NCBI RefSeq assembly: GCF_002979415.1
Contig: NZ_PCOT01000015.1
Location: 28,054-92,053 of the forward strand
DNA from: Microbacterium sp. MYb72
Lineage (GTDB): Bacteria; Actinomycetota; Actinomycetes; Actinomycetales; Microbacteriaceae
DNA: 64,000 bases
Direction of reading: 5' to 3'
Part shown: one piece after another, positions 54,228-64,000 of the stretch
Position numbering within the stretch: the first letter of the stretch is position 1
Layout: the number at the start of each line of letters is the position of its first letter
The notes under the pieces: model-generated
Databases searched by the model: none
Told to the model about the DNA's origin: nothing
Seen by the model: only the letters and a program-made list of their open reading frames with translations
Program-made: the position numbers and the translations under genes

Positions 54228-54820
54228 AGGCCGGTCCGGCGGGTCTCGGCCACCTCGATGAGCGTGTCGCGGAGTGCCTCCGCCGCCGCCTGCGTGAGGC
54301 CGGGGATCTGCACGCCCGTGGTCGCCGCAGCCGTGACCATCTTCAACTGCGAGATCCCGAAGGCGCGGTCGAGCGGTCCCTGCGTGATGTCGACGAGCTG
54401 CATGCGCCCGTAGGGCACCGCGATCATCCGCTGCCACAGGATGCCCTTGCGGAACACGATGTCGTCGTCGCGCAGCATGTAGCCGATCGCCCGCGCCTGC
54501 CTCGGCAGGATGATGAGCGTGATGAGGGTGATGACGACGATCACCGCTCCGGGGATGAGCGCCCAGAGCTGTCCGAGGACGAACGCCAGCACGAGAGCGG
54601 CGATCACCACGATGGCGATGAAGATCAGGTTCTGCACGATCTGCGACACGACGTAGCGCGGGGAGATCTGGTGCCACACGCCGTCGAGCTCCAGCCGCGA
54701 CTCGCTGCGTGTCGTGCGCAGCGCCGTGTAGGTGCCCTGGTCGAGGGCGCCGCCGTCAGTGACTGCCGCCGAACTCAGGGGAGCCGGGATCAGGGGAGGG
54801 TTCTCGGGGTTCTGAGTCAT
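54224..54820 (-). CDS. Small bacterial PH-domain membrane protein (YdbS-like)
   Basis: A 198-residue protein. Two transmembrane helices lie at about 62-100 (NLIFIAIVVIAALVLAFVLG and LIPGAVIVVITLITLIIL). A PH domain at about 105-185 has MLRDDDIVFRKGILWQRMIAVPYGRMQLVDITQGPLDRAFG. GAAGGATCC precedes the ATG. Its first 65 bases overlap the DUF3180 gene in another frame. It partners the following larger PH-domain gene in YdbS-YdbT fashion. Confidence 0.88.
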   Translation of the reverse strand: MTQNPENPPLIPAPLSSAAVTDGGALDQGTYTALRTTRSESRLELDGVWHQISPRYVVSQIVQNLIFIAIVVIAALVLAFVLGQLWALIPGAVIVVITLITLIILPRQARAIGYMLRDDDIVFRKGILWQRMIAVPYGRMQLVDITQGPLDRAFGISQLKMVTAAATTGVQIPGLTQAAAEALRDTLIEVAETRRTGL

Positions 54821-55253
54821 CAGGATCCTTCGGAAGAGTGCAGAACTGTTCGGCGATGAGCGAGGCGATCACGAGCACGACCGCGCTCGCGATCAGGGCG
54901 ATCATCGCCACAGTCGACCCTACCTGTGGATCTATCGGACGGGACAGGAGGAACACCAGCAGTCCGGCGCCGAATCCGGCCATGATCGCGCCGAGCAGGC
55001 TCGATGCACGGGCCAGGGTCACGGCGCGCGTCGCACGGAACGGATCGATGCGGACGCCCGTCCGCACGCTCCGGCGCACCGGCCACGCCAGCGCGAGCGC
55101 CGCGGCGCCGACGATCACGAGGAGGACGGGCAGCAGCAGAGACGGGGTGAAGGTCACCCTCCCCATCGCGGTGAGCAGCTGGTCGACGAGGAACCCCGCC
55201 CCCGCGCCGACGAGCGCGAGCACGACGAGGACGCCGGCGGAGGTGCGCCTCAT
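54756..55253 (-). CDS. DUF3180 membrane protein
   Basis: A 165-residue protein with four hydrophobic segments: AGVLVVLALVGAGAGFLV, LLLPVLLVIVGAAALALAWP, SSLLGAIMAGFGAGLLVFLL and MIALIASAVVLVIASLI. The C-terminal tail is acidic and proline-rich. DUF3180 proteins regularly follow folK in actinobacteria; the function is unknown. It overlaps folK by 4 bases and the following PH gene by 65 bases. Confidence 0.87.
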   Translation of the reverse strand: MRRTSAGVLVVLALVGAGAGFLVDQLLTAMGRVTFTPSLLLPVLLVIVGAAALALAWPVRRSVRTGVRIDPFRATRAVTLARASSLLGAIMAGFGAGLLVFLLSRPIDPQVGSTVAMIALIASAVVLVIASLIAEQFCTLPKDPDDSEPREPSPDPGSPEFGGSH

Positions 55254-55789
55254 GCGCTCCCCTGCCTGCGCAGCGTGGCGGCGAGGTCGGCGATGCGTCC
55301 GTGGCCGGAGAGCACGGCGTCGGGATCGAGATCGAGCCAGGGGTCGAGCACGAACAGCCGCTCGGCGGCGCGAGGATGCGGCAGCTGGAGGTTCGGCTCG
55401 TCGGAGGACTCGTCGCCGTAGGCGATCAGGTCGAGGTCGAGCGTGCGGTCGCCCCAGCGCACCTGGCGCTCGCGCCCGTTCTCGTCTTCGATCGCGTGCA
55501 GCATGCCGAGCAGGATGCTCGGGGCGAGACGGGTCGTGACCAGCGCTACGGCGTTGACGTAGCCCGGCGCTTCGGGGTCGGGGCCGTCCAGGGTCAGGGC
55601 GACCGTCTCGTGCAGAGGAGACAGGCGCACGTCGCTCACCAGAGGCAGTCGCGCGATCCGCTCCGCCGCCTTCCTGATGGTGCCCTCGCGGTCGCCCAGG
55701 TTCGCGCCGAAGGCGACGACGGCGACGGCATCCGCCCTCCCCTCGCGGGGGACGGTGATGTCGGGCGGGATGGTGAGGTTGCGGCTCAT
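55250..55789 (-). CDS. folK: 6-hydroxymethyl-dihydropterin pyrophosphokinase
   Basis: A 179-residue enzyme transferring pyrophosphate from ATP to 6-hydroxymethyl-7,8-dihydropterin in folate synthesis. VVAFGANLGDREGTIRKAAERIA, the HPPK signature RQVRWGDRTLDLDLIAYG and LPHPRAAERLFVLDPWLDLDPDA are clear. It overlaps folB by ATGA. Part of the folE-folP-folB-folK run. Confidence 0.95.
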   Translation of the reverse strand: MSRNLTIPPDITVPREGRADAVAVVAFGANLGDREGTIRKAAERIARLPLVSDVRLSPLHETVALTLDGPDPEAPGYVNAVALVTTRLAPSILLGMLHAIEDENGRERQVRWGDRTLDLDLIAYGDESSDEPNLQLPHPRAAERLFVLDPWLDLDPDAVLSGHGRIADLAATLRRQGSA

Positions 55790-56181
55790 GATGCGGAGAA
55801 CTCCACGGCGGATTCGGGGCGGGACCGGCGGACGGTCACCGAGACGTCGGAGAACGTGAGCGGGATGGGAGCGTGCGGCTTGTGCACGGTGACGGTCGCG
55901 AACAGGACCCGCGGATCCTCGAGCGCGACGTCGGCGATGCGAGCGGCGAGGGTCTCGATGAGGTTCACGGGCTCGCCGGCGACGACGGCGGCGATCTTCT
56001 CGGCGAGCTCTCCGTAGTGCACGGTGTCGGCGACGTCGTCGGATGCCGCGGCCGGCCCCAGCGGCAGGTTCAGTCGCACGTCGATGGTGAACTCCTGTCC
56101 GTCCCGGCGCTCGTGCTCGTAGACGCCGTGCCGGCCGAACACCGTGAGCCCGGTGAGGGCGATCTCGTCGATGGGGAACAT
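55786..56181 (-). CDS. folB: Dihydroneopterin aldolase
   Basis: A 131-residue enzyme that cleaves dihydroneopterin to 6-hydroxymethyl-dihydropterin and glycolaldehyde. IALTGLTVFGRHGVYEHERRDGQEF (with the conserved Tyr/His region) and NLIETLAARIADVAL match FolB. It starts 6 bases after folP and overlaps folK. Confidence 0.94.
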   Translation of the reverse strand: MFPIDEIALTGLTVFGRHGVYEHERRDGQEFTIDVRLNLPLGPAAASDDVADTVHYGELAEKIAAVVAGEPVNLIETLAARIADVALEDPRVLFATVTVHKPHAPIPLTFSDVSVTVRRSRPESAVEFSAS

Positions 56182-56187
56182 GGGGGT

Positions 56188-56985
56188 CTATCCTTCCCAG
56201 GCGTGCGCGATCGCGAGCGCATCCCGCGTCGCGGCCACGTCGTGGACGCGCACCGCCCAGACGCCCGCGCGGGCCGCGAGGGCGCTCGTGACGGCGGTCG
56301 CGAGGTCTCGCCGCGTCTCCGTGATCGGCTCACCCTGGTCGAGGGTCTCAGCGAGGAACCTCTTGCGCGAGGTTCCGATGAGCACGCGGGGTCCGAGTGC
56401 GACGATCTCGTCGAGCCCGCGCAGCACGTCCCAATTCTGCTGGCCGGCCTTCGCGAAGCCGACGCCGGGGTCGATGATGAGGCGCGACGGCGCGATGCCG
56501 GATGCCGCGGCCTCCCCCATGCGCTCCTGGAGCTCTCCTGCCACCTCGCGCGCGACGCGGCGGTACTCGGCGTTGGCGTACATGTCCGCGGAGAACCCGC
56601 GCCAGTGTCCGATCGCGTAGTCGGCGCCGGACTCGGCGACGGCCGCGCGCATCTCCGGGTCGGCGAGCCCGCCGGAGACGTCGTTGACGATCCGCGCTCC
56701 CGCCCGCACCGCCGCAGCGGCGGTCGACGCATTGAGCGTGTCGATGCTCACGGGCGCACCCGCGGCGGTGAGCTGCTCGATGACCGGGATCACGCGCGCC
56801 TGCTCGACCTCCGGGGTCACGCGGTCGGCACCCGGTCGCGTCGATTCGCCGCCGACGTCGAGCACGGTCGCCCCCTCGGCGCGCAGACGCAGACCGTGCG
56901 CGACCGCCCGCTCGACGTCGAGGTAGCGTCCGCCGTCGCTGAACGAGTCCGGAGTGACGTTGACGATCCCCCAGATGCCGGTCAT
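56188..56985 (-). CDS. folP: Dihydropteroate synthase
   Basis: A 265-residue TIM-barrel enzyme joining p-aminobenzoate to hydroxymethyl-dihydropterin pyrophosphate. The DHPS signatures GIVNVTPDSFSDGGRYLD and VLDVGGESTRPGADRV are at the N-terminus; VNDVSGGLAD and IDPGVGFAKAGQQN follow. It overlaps folE by ATGA. It is the target of sulfonamides in this pathway. Confidence 0.95.
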   Translation of the reverse strand: MTGIWGIVNVTPDSFSDGGRYLDVERAVAHGLRLRAEGATVLDVGGESTRPGADRVTPEVEQARVIPVIEQLTAAGAPVSIDTLNASTAAAAVRAGARIVNDVSGGLADPEMRAAVAESGADYAIGHWRGFSADMYANAEYRRVAREVAGELQERMGEAAASGIAPSRLIIDPGVGFAKAGQQNWDVLRGLDEIVALGPRVLIGTSRKRFLAETLDQGEPITETRRDLATAVTSALAARAGVWAVRVHDVAATRDALAIAHAWEG

Positions 56986-57574
56986 TCCGCGCCCCGGCCG
57001 ATCAGGGCGATGAGCTCGGTGCGGGCCACGGCATCCGTGTACTCCCCGCGGGCCGCGATCGTGAGGGTCGTCGCCTCCGGCTGACGTCCGCCGCGCATCG
57101 TGACGCAGCCGTGGCTGGCGTCGAGGACGACGAGCACGCCACGGGTGTCGAGATGCTCGGCGATGGTGTCGGCGATCTGCTCGCCCAGCCGCTCCTGCAC
57201 CTGGGGGCGGGCAGCGAGGATCTCGACCACCCGCACGAGGGCGCCGAGCCCGACGACCTGCTCTCCGGGGAGGTAGGCGATGTGCGCGTGCCCTGCGAAC
57301 GGCAGCAGGTGGTGCTCGCAGACGGAGCGGAAACGGATGTCGCGCAGCAGCACGGCGCCAGAGGGCAGGGTGTCGGGCGCAGGCCCCCTCGTCACGCTGA
57401 TCGTGCGCGCGAGGGGCTCGGCGGGGTCTTCTCCCACGCCTGCGAAGAACTCCGAGTACAGCTCCGCCATCCGCGACGGGGTCTGCTTGAGGCCCGGTCG
57501 GTCAGGATCCTCGCCGATCGCCTCGAGAAGCTCATGAGTGAGGCGTGCGACGCGTTCCCGGTCGACGGCCACGG

Positions 57575-57578
<4 letters not shown>
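56982..57578 (-). CDS. folE: GTP cyclohydrolase I
   Basis: A 198-residue enzyme converting GTP to dihydroneopterin triphosphate, the first folate-pathway step. The zinc-site segments [22 protein letters not shown] and [11 protein letters not shown] are visible. The GTG at 57578 is chosen because it overlaps the ftsH stop by GTGA and begins the family N-terminus ([20 protein letters not shown]). It is coupled to ftsH and folP. Confidence 0.94.
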
Positions 57579-59575
<1,997 letters not shown>

Positions 59576-59693
59576 GATCGGATCAGCGTATCGCGCGAGC
59601 GCTTGGTGCCTGCTGTGCGTTCACCCACGGCGTACCGGCCTCCGCAGAGCACGGCTCGGCGGGGCAGTCGGCGCCATCGCGCCACGACGCCGG

Positions 59694-60245
59694 TCAGCTG
59701 TAGACGTGGGGCGCGAGCACCGCGACGTCGCGCAGGTTGCGGTAGCGCTCGTCGTAGTCGAGGCCGTATCCGACGACGAAGTCGGTGGGGATGTCGAAGC
59801 CCACGTACTTGCAGTCGATGACGACCTTCGCCGCCTCCGGCTTGCGCAGCAGGGCGAGCACCTCGATCGACTCGGCTCCGCGCGATCCGAAGTTCTCCAG
59901 CAGCCAGCTCAGGGTCAGTCCGGAGTCGATGATGTCCTCGACGATCAGGACGTGCTTGCCGTTCAGGTCGCTGTCGAGGTCCTTGCGGATCTGCACGACG
60001 CCGCTCGACTTCGTGCTGGCTCCGTAGCTCGACACCGCCATCCAGTCCATCGGCGCGTGGAACGGCAGCGCCCTGGCGAAGTCGGCCATGACCATCACCG
60101 CGCCCTTGAGCACGCCGACGAGGAGCAGATCCTTGCCCTCGTAGTCCACGGCGACCTTCGCTGCGAGCTCGTCGAGCTTGGCGATGATCTGCTCCTCAGT
60201 GACGAGGATCTGGGCAAGGTCGTCCTGGATGTCCGCGGCGCGCAT
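59694..60245 (-). CDS. hpt: Hypoxanthine phosphoribosyltransferase
   Basis: A 183-residue purine salvage enzyme forming IMP/GMP from hypoxanthine/guanine and PRPP. The PRPP-binding motif VLIVEDIIDSGLTLSWLL and LLLVGVLKGAVMVMADFARAL are clear, with the C-terminal VVGYGLDYDERYRNL. It is first in the hpt-ftsH-fol run and 118 bases upstream of ftsH. tilS, usually directly upstream, is separated here by the DUF937 gene. Confidence 0.95.
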   Translation of the reverse strand: MRAADIQDDLAQILVTEEQIIAKLDELAAKVAVDYEGKDLLLVGVLKGAVMVMADFARALPFHAPMDWMAVSSYGASTKSSGVVQIRKDLDSDLNGKHVLIVEDIIDSGLTLSWLLENFGSRGAESIEVLALLRKPEAAKVVIDCKYVGFDIPTDFVVGYGLDYDERYRNLRDVAVLAPHVYS

Positions 60246-60438
60246 GGATCGATTTTAGGTGAAGGGATCGGGTGTCGAGTCCAGTGGCATCCGATCCCGC
60301 GTCGCGCGGCCCTGCATCGACCGGGATCGGCCGCGGATTCCGGTCGTGATGTATCGGGTCGCGTATACCCGCACCCCGTTCTTCCGCACTACTGTGAGCC
60401 TTGAGACGGGCGGACGCCCACAGACGGAAGGATTCACC

Positions 60439-61026
60439 ATGGCCCTCGACGACATCCTCGCGCAGGTCCCGATCGACGACATCGCGGAGAAGCTCGGGGT
60501 CTCCCCCGACGTCGCCAAGGCCGCCGTGGAGCAGGGCGGCGCCGTGCTGCTGAGCGGACTTGCGAAGAACGCCTCCACGGAGGAGGGCTCCTCCGCCATC
60601 GAGAACGCGCTGAAGCGTCACGAGGGCTCCGCCGGCGCGACCAAGGTCGATGACATCGACCAGGCGGACGGCGGCAAGATCGTGTCGCACATCCTCGGCG
60701 CCAAGCAGCAGGAGGTCACCGAGAAGCTCACGACCTCGAAGGAGACCGCCGGCATCGACTTCGGCAAGCTCCTGCCGATCCTCGCGCCGATCATCATGGG
60801 CCTGATCGCCAACGCCAACAAGGGCAAGGCGGAGACGTCGGATGCCGGCGCACAGCAGTCCGGCGGACTGGGCGACATCATCGGCGGTCTCCTCGGCGGT
60901 GGCGGCAACGGTGCGAGCACCGGCGGCATCGGCGACATCATCGGCGGTCTTCTTGGCGGCGGCAGCGGCTCGTCCGGCGGCGGCATCGGCGACCTGCTCG
61001 GCGGCCTCTTCGGCGGCAAGAAGTAG
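60439..61026 (+). CDS. DUF937 protein with Gly-rich repeat tail
   Basis: A 195-residue protein. The DUF937 part (about 1-125) is helical and contains LLPILAPIIMGLIAN. The C-terminal 55 residues hold three copies of a GIGDIIGGLLGGG-type repeat, predicted as a hydrophobic, glycine-rich segment. GGAAGGA precedes the ATG. Family function is unknown. It is inserted between tilS and hpt on the opposite strand. Confidence 0.84.
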   Translation: MALDDILAQVPIDDIAEKLGVSPDVAKAAVEQGGAVLLSGLAKNASTEEGSSAIENALKRHEGSAGATKVDDIDQADGGKIVSHILGAKQQEVTEKLTTSKETAGIDFGKLLPILAPIIMGLIANANKGKAETSDAGAQQSGGLGDIIGGLLGGGGNGASTGGIGDIIGGLLGGGSGSSGGGIGDLLGGLFGGKK

Positions 61027-61067
61027 GACTCCCCTCCCCTCGCGCCCCGGTCGCCTGGCGGTCCGGG

Positions 61068-61106
61068 TCGCCGAGCGAGGGAACGCAGCGACAGAGACGA
61101 AACGCC
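61068..61106. repeat. Copy of the GAGCGAG..GACGAAACG dispersed sequence
   Basis: GTCGCCGAGCGAGGGAACGC followed by AGCGACAGAGACGAAACG. It resembles the unit found at 30951-30982 (GTCGTTGAGCGAGCGAAGCGAGACGAAACG) with a few changes and a small insertion. Here the GACGAAACG end forms the left arm of the terminator downstream of the DUF937 gene. Confidence 0.6.
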
Positions 61107-61143
61107 TCACCCGACGTCGAACGTCAGGTGAGGCGTTTCGTCT
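61095..61143. terminator. Strong bidirectional hairpin between DUF937 and tilS
   Basis: A perfect 17-base inverted repeat (61095-61111 with 61127-61143). The 15-base loop can pair further through GACGT/ACGTC. It lies between convergent gene ends. Confidence 0.85.
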
Positions 61144-61151
61144 GCGTCCGC

Positions 61152-62144
61152 TCAGCGACCGGATGCCGTGAACACGATGCGCCCGCCGACACGGGTGGCG
61201 GAGCATCCGGGCAGGTCGATGGGCCCCTGCCCTGACCAGTCCGTCGCGAGACGGGCGACCTCGACGGTCTGCGTGCGGGTGAGGCTCGCGCCGAACTCGC
61301 TGTCGACGACGAGGCGGATGATGCGGTTCCGCAGCGCGGCGGGGTTGGCCGCGAGCGCCGCGACGCTCACCGAGATGCCGGCCTCTGCGTGCTCGACGAT
61401 GTCCTCGATCGTCTCGTGGATCATCTCGTCGAAGGCCTCTGCGTCCTCCCGCAGCTGCTCCGCGGTGCGCGCGAGGGCCTCGGCGATGCCTGGTCCGAGC
61501 TCGGACTCGAGAACCGGGAGCACGCGTTCCCGCACACGGACCCGGGCGAAGCGGCTCTCGGAGTTGTGCGGATCGTCCCAGAACTCGATGTCGGATGCCG
61601 TGCAGAACGCGCGCGTCGTCTCACGGCGCACACCGAGCAGCGGGCGGATCCAGCGCAGACCGTCGTCGTCCTCGCGCACCGGGGCCATGCCCTGCAGGCT
61701 GGTCGCCCCCGACCCTCTCGCGAGGCCGAGCAGCACGGTCTCCGCCTGGTCGTCGAGGGTGTGGCCGAGGAGCACAGCGGCAGCGGCGACGTCGGACGCG
61801 GCATCCCGCAGCACCCGATGACGCGCATCACGAGCCGCCGCCTCCGGCCCCCCTTCCTCGCCCACCTCGACCCTCACGACGAGCGGATCGAGACCGAGCC
61901 CCGCTGCGGTCTTCGCTGCGCGGAGGGCGACGGCATCCGACCCCTCCTGCAGTCCGTGGTCGACGGTGAGGGATGCGGCGCGCAGACCGAGCTTCGGCGC
62001 TTCGAAGCCGACGGCCGCGGCGAGCGCGAGCGAGTCGGCGCCGCCGGAGAGGGCGACGATGACCGTCGCTCCTTCAGGCAGCTCTGCGAGCGCGGTGCGC
62101 ACGGCGAGGCGGATCTCGGCGACAGCGGGTGGGAGCGACGGCAC
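61152..62144 (-). CDS. tilS: tRNA(Ile)-lysidine synthetase
   Basis: A 330-residue enzyme modifying the CAU-anticodon tRNA-Ile with lysine so that it reads AUA. The PP-loop motif IVALSGGADSLALAAAV and the downstream LLGHTLDDQAETVLLGLARGSG are clear. A C-terminal TilS domain is short. In actinobacteria tilS precedes hpt-ftsH, as here apart from the inserted DUF937 gene. Confidence 0.93.
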   Translation of the reverse strand: MPSLPPAVAEIRLAVRTALAELPEGATVIVALSGGADSLALAAAVGFEAPKLGLRAASLTVDHGLQEGSDAVALRAAKTAAGLGLDPLVVRVEVGEEGGPEAAARDARHRVLRDAASDVAAAAVLLGHTLDDQAETVLLGLARGSGATSLQGMAPVREDDDGLRWIRPLLGVRRETTRAFCTASDIEFWDDPHNSESRFARVRVRERVLPVLESELGPGIAEALARTAEQLREDAEAFDEMIHETIEDIVEHAEAGISVSVAALAANPAALRNRIIRLVVDSEFGASLTRTQTVEVARLATDWSGQGPIDLPGCSATRVGGRIVFTASGR

Positions 62145-62220
62145 TCCTCCACGCTAGGGCACGCACCCGGCATCCGCGCGTCCGTCTCCGCACGGGAAGC
62201 GCGCGGACTAGTCTGACGCC

Positions 62221-62883
62221 GTGGCAGATCACAGCGGCATGAGGACTTTCACGACCGAGCGGTTCAAGGCGTTCGTCGACGCGGTCGTCGCCATCGCGAT
62301 GACGCTTCTCATCCTTCCCCTCATGGAATCGGTGTCGGAGGCGGCATCCGGGCACCTCGGCACGGCGGAGTTCCTGTCCGAGCACTCCGGCCAGCTGCTC
62401 AGCTTCGGGCTGAGCTTCCTCCTCATCGCGACGTTCTGGATGGGCCACCACCGGCAGTACCGCGACGTCGAGCTGATCACCGCGCCCCTGCTGTGGATCA
62501 ATGTCGCCTGGATGGCCACGATCGTGTGGCTGCCTGTGCCCACCGCCATGATCGGCCAGATGGACACCGATCCGCTGCAGGCCGTGGTCTACATCGGAAC
62601 GCTCATCATGACCCAGGTCACGACCCTCGCCGGCTGGATCTATCTGTCGCGCCACCCCGAGCTGACGACGGCGCCGGCAGACACGCTGCGTGCGGGGGTG
62701 ATCGGCGATGTCACGGCGATCATCCTGTTCGCGGGGGCGCTCCTGATCGCGGTGCTCGCCTCCCCCAACGGCTACGTGGGGCTGTTCCTGCTGCTCCTGA
62801 GCGATCCCGTGAGTCGTCTGCTGAGCAGACTCTCGCGACGGCGCACTCCCCCGTCCTCCCCCGCGACGGGGACCGACGCCTAG
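62221..62883 (+). CDS. TMEM175-family (DUF1211) potassium channel-like protein
   Basis: A 220-residue membrane protein with about six helices. The hallmark RFKAFVDAVVAIAMTLLILPL, with the R-F-x-A-F-x-DAV pattern of TMEM175 filters, is at the N-terminus. A second helix set includes VLITAPLLWINVAWM. Bacterial TMEM175 proteins form K+ channels. Start is GTG at 62221. It lies between ppa and divergent tilS. Confidence 0.88.
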   Translation: MADHSGMRTFTTERFKAFVDAVVAIAMTLLILPLMESVSEAASGHLGTAEFLSEHSGQLLSFGLSFLLIATFWMGHHRQYRDVELITAPLLWINVAWMATIVWLPVPTAMIGQMDTDPLQAVVYIGTLIMTQVTTLAGWIYLSRHPELTTAPADTLRAGVIGDVTAIILFAGALLIAVLASPNGYVGLFLLLLSDPVSRLLSRLSRRRTPPSSPATGTDA

Positions 62884-62970
62884 ACCCGAGCGGGCCCCGA
62901 CTCCGCGTGAGCGCGCGGCCCGAGTAGGCTGGTCCGCGGCATCCAACCGTCTTTTCTGAGGAGCACACGC

Positions 62971-63462
62971 ATGGGCGCACACGACGCCGTCATCGAGATC
63001 CCGCGCGGCAGCCGCGTGAAGTACGAGGTCGACCACGAAACCGGGCGAGTGCACCTCGACCGCGTGCTCTACACGACCTTCGGGTACCCGGCCGACTACG
63101 GCTACTTCGACAACACCCTCGGCGAGGACGGCGACCCGCTCGACGTGCTCGTGCTCCTCGACCATGCGATCTACCCCGGCGTCGTCGTCGAGGTCCGCCC
63201 CGTCGCCGTGCTCAAGATGAGCGACGAGGCCGGTGGCGACGACAAGCTGGTGGCGGTGCTGTCGAAGGACCCCCGCTGGGCGCACATCCAGGACATCGGC
63301 GACATCGCCGAGTACACGAAGAAGGAGATCGCGCACTTCTTCGAGCACTACAAGGACCTCGAGCCCAACAAGTGGGTCAAGGTCGACGAGTGGGGCGACG
63401 CCGCCGAGGCGCAGCGCATCCTCGACGAGGCGATCGTCCGTTTCGGCGAGCAGGGCCACTGA
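62971..63462 (+). CDS. ppa: Inorganic pyrophosphatase
   Basis: A 163-residue family I soluble pyrophosphatase hydrolysing PPi to drive biosynthesis. The catalytic signature DGDPLDVLVLLDHAIYPG and the substrate segment KYEVDHETGRVHLDRVLYTTFGYPADYGY are intact. CTGAGGAGCACACGC precedes the ATG. It is followed by an excellent terminator. Confidence 0.96.
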   Translation: MGAHDAVIEIPRGSRVKYEVDHETGRVHLDRVLYTTFGYPADYGYFDNTLGEDGDPLDVLVLLDHAIYPGVVVEVRPVAVLKMSDEAGGDDKLVAVLSKDPRWAHIQDIGDIAEYTKKEIAHFFEHYKDLEPNKWVKVDEWGDAAEAQRILDEAIVRFGEQGH

Positions 63463-63491
63463 CCCTCGACGTCTGAACGACTCGACGCCTG

Positions 63492-63544
63492 AACGAAGAG
63501 AAGACCCCCGGTTCCGCTCAGCGGCCGGGGGTCTTCTCTTCGTT
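63492..63544. terminator. Very strong hairpin after ppa
   Basis: A perfect 20-base inverted repeat (63492-63511 with 63525-63544). The loop can pair further (CCGCT with AGCGG). It lies between convergent ppa and the M23 peptidase gene and probably serves both. Confidence 0.9.
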
Positions 63545-63573
63545 TATGAGGTCTGCGCCTGTGAGGCGGGTGT

Positions 63574-64000
63574 TCAGACCGAGATGCCGCGCTGGGCGAG
63601 GAAGTCGATCGGGTTGACCGTGCCGCCGTTGATGTACACCTCGAAGTGCAGGTGGCAGCCCGCCGAGTTGCCGGTGTTGCCTGCGTAGGCGATGACCTGT
63701 CCGGCGCTGACCTGCTGGCCGCGGCCGACGGCGAAGCCGCCCGGCTTGATGTGCGCGTAGCCGGTGCCGACGCCGCCGCCGTGCTGGATGCGGATGTAGT
63801 TGCCGTAGCCGCCGTTGGGGCCGGCGAAGTCGACCGTCCCGGCGTGGGCCGCGTAGATCGCCGCGCCACAGCCGTTGGCGATGTCGACGCCGCGGTGGAA
63901 GGTCGAGCATCCGCTGCAGGGCGCAGGACGCGAGCCGTAGCCGGCGCTGCGGTGACCGCCGTGCGGGCGGACCCAGCCGCCGGTTCCAGGAGTTCCCCCG
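63574..64000 (-). CDS. M23 family peptidase, C-terminal part (runs off right edge)
   Basis: The last 142 codons of a LytM/M23 endopeptidase that cuts peptidoglycan cross-bridges, with its start outside the window. The zinc ligands are present: HRGVDIANG (HxxxD) and CHLHFEVYING (HxH). The sequence between, including YAAHAGTVDFAGPNGGYGNYI and GYAHIKPGGFAVGRGQQV, is intact and the catalytic domain reaches almost to the C-terminus. Whether it is a lysin, a division protein or an envelope-associated regulator depends on the missing N-terminus. Confidence 0.92.
   Translation of the reverse strand, partial: GGTPGTGGWVRPHGGHRSAGYGSRPAPCSGCSTFHRGVDIANGCGAAIYAAHAGTVDFAGPNGGYGNYIRIQHGGGVGTGYAHIKPGGFAVGRGQQVSAGQVIAYAGNTGNSAGCHLHFEVYINGGTVNPIDFLAQRGISV

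Overview
This window is chromosomal DNA from a high-GC actinobacterium, most likely Microbacterium or another Microbacteriaceae. The evidence is very high GC, dense GTG and ATG starts, many 4-base ATGA/GTGA gene overlaps, an actinobacterial tilS-hpt-ftsH-folEPBK-DUF3180-PH-DUF2520 gene order, an IdeR/DmdR-type iron box and an actinobacterial desferrioxamine-type operon. The assignment is inference; no rRNA is present. No stretch longer than about 300 bases lacks a gene. I see no CRISPR array, insertion sequence, integrase, prophage or replication origin.

Region by region. 1-5.5 kb, all minus strand: the 5' part of a copper P-type ATPase gene, its CopZ-like chaperone with a CsoR-like palindrome, an FCD/GntR regulator, an F420/NADP-type oxidoreductase, a GNAT acetyltransferase, a secreted protein of unknown function and an LtrA membrane protein. 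5.7-7.9 kb: a small unknown gene and sufU-sufS. 8-11.7 kb: an ECF41/SigJ-type sigma factor, a coupled SnoaL-like gene and a Rossmann epimerase-like gene, with two matching ECF41-type promoters; then an HxlR regulator, a SnoaL-like protein and a LysE exporter. 11.7-19.7 kb: a six-gene, translationally coupled hydroxamate siderophore operon behind an iron box (desA, desB, desC, desD, a penicillin-acylase-family gene and a second desC-like acyltransferase gene). 19.7-28.5 kb: AraC/GyrI regulator, 2-hydroxyacid dehydrogenase, an unrecognised gene, metS-metP transporter, TetR regulator with a divergent MFS-amidohydrolase pair, and a VOC protein. 28.5-33 kb: ppsA and its DUF299 regulatory kinase gene separated by tandem repeats, a GNAT gene and tRNA-Ser(GCU). 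33-39.5 kb: peptidoglycan-binding-repeat protein, GH3 glucosidase with a divergent TetR, two small secreted proteins and an LCP ligase. 39.6-49.4 kb: tRNA-Ser(UGA), HAD phosphatase, serS, an ECF sigma factor, a lipid kinase, a duplicated-domain lipoprotein, cardiolipin synthase, a DUF4192 protein and lysS. 49.4-64 kb: DUF2207 protein, then the long minus-strand housekeeping operon (hpt, ftsH, folE, folP, folB, folK, DUF3180, two PH-domain genes, DUF2520), a DUF937 gene, tilS, a TMEM175-type protein, ppa and a partial M23 peptidase.

How the genes work together: the siderophore operon would convert lysine to cadaverine, hydroxylate it, acylate it and condense the units under iron control. The penicillin-acylase homologue without a visible signal peptide and the second acyltransferase suggest a product other than plain desferrioxamine. 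The ECF41 module looks like a small autoregulated regulon. The folate, hpt, ftsH and tilS block is ordinary housekeeping, but the pan genes and the dacB gene usual in this neighbourhood are absent here.
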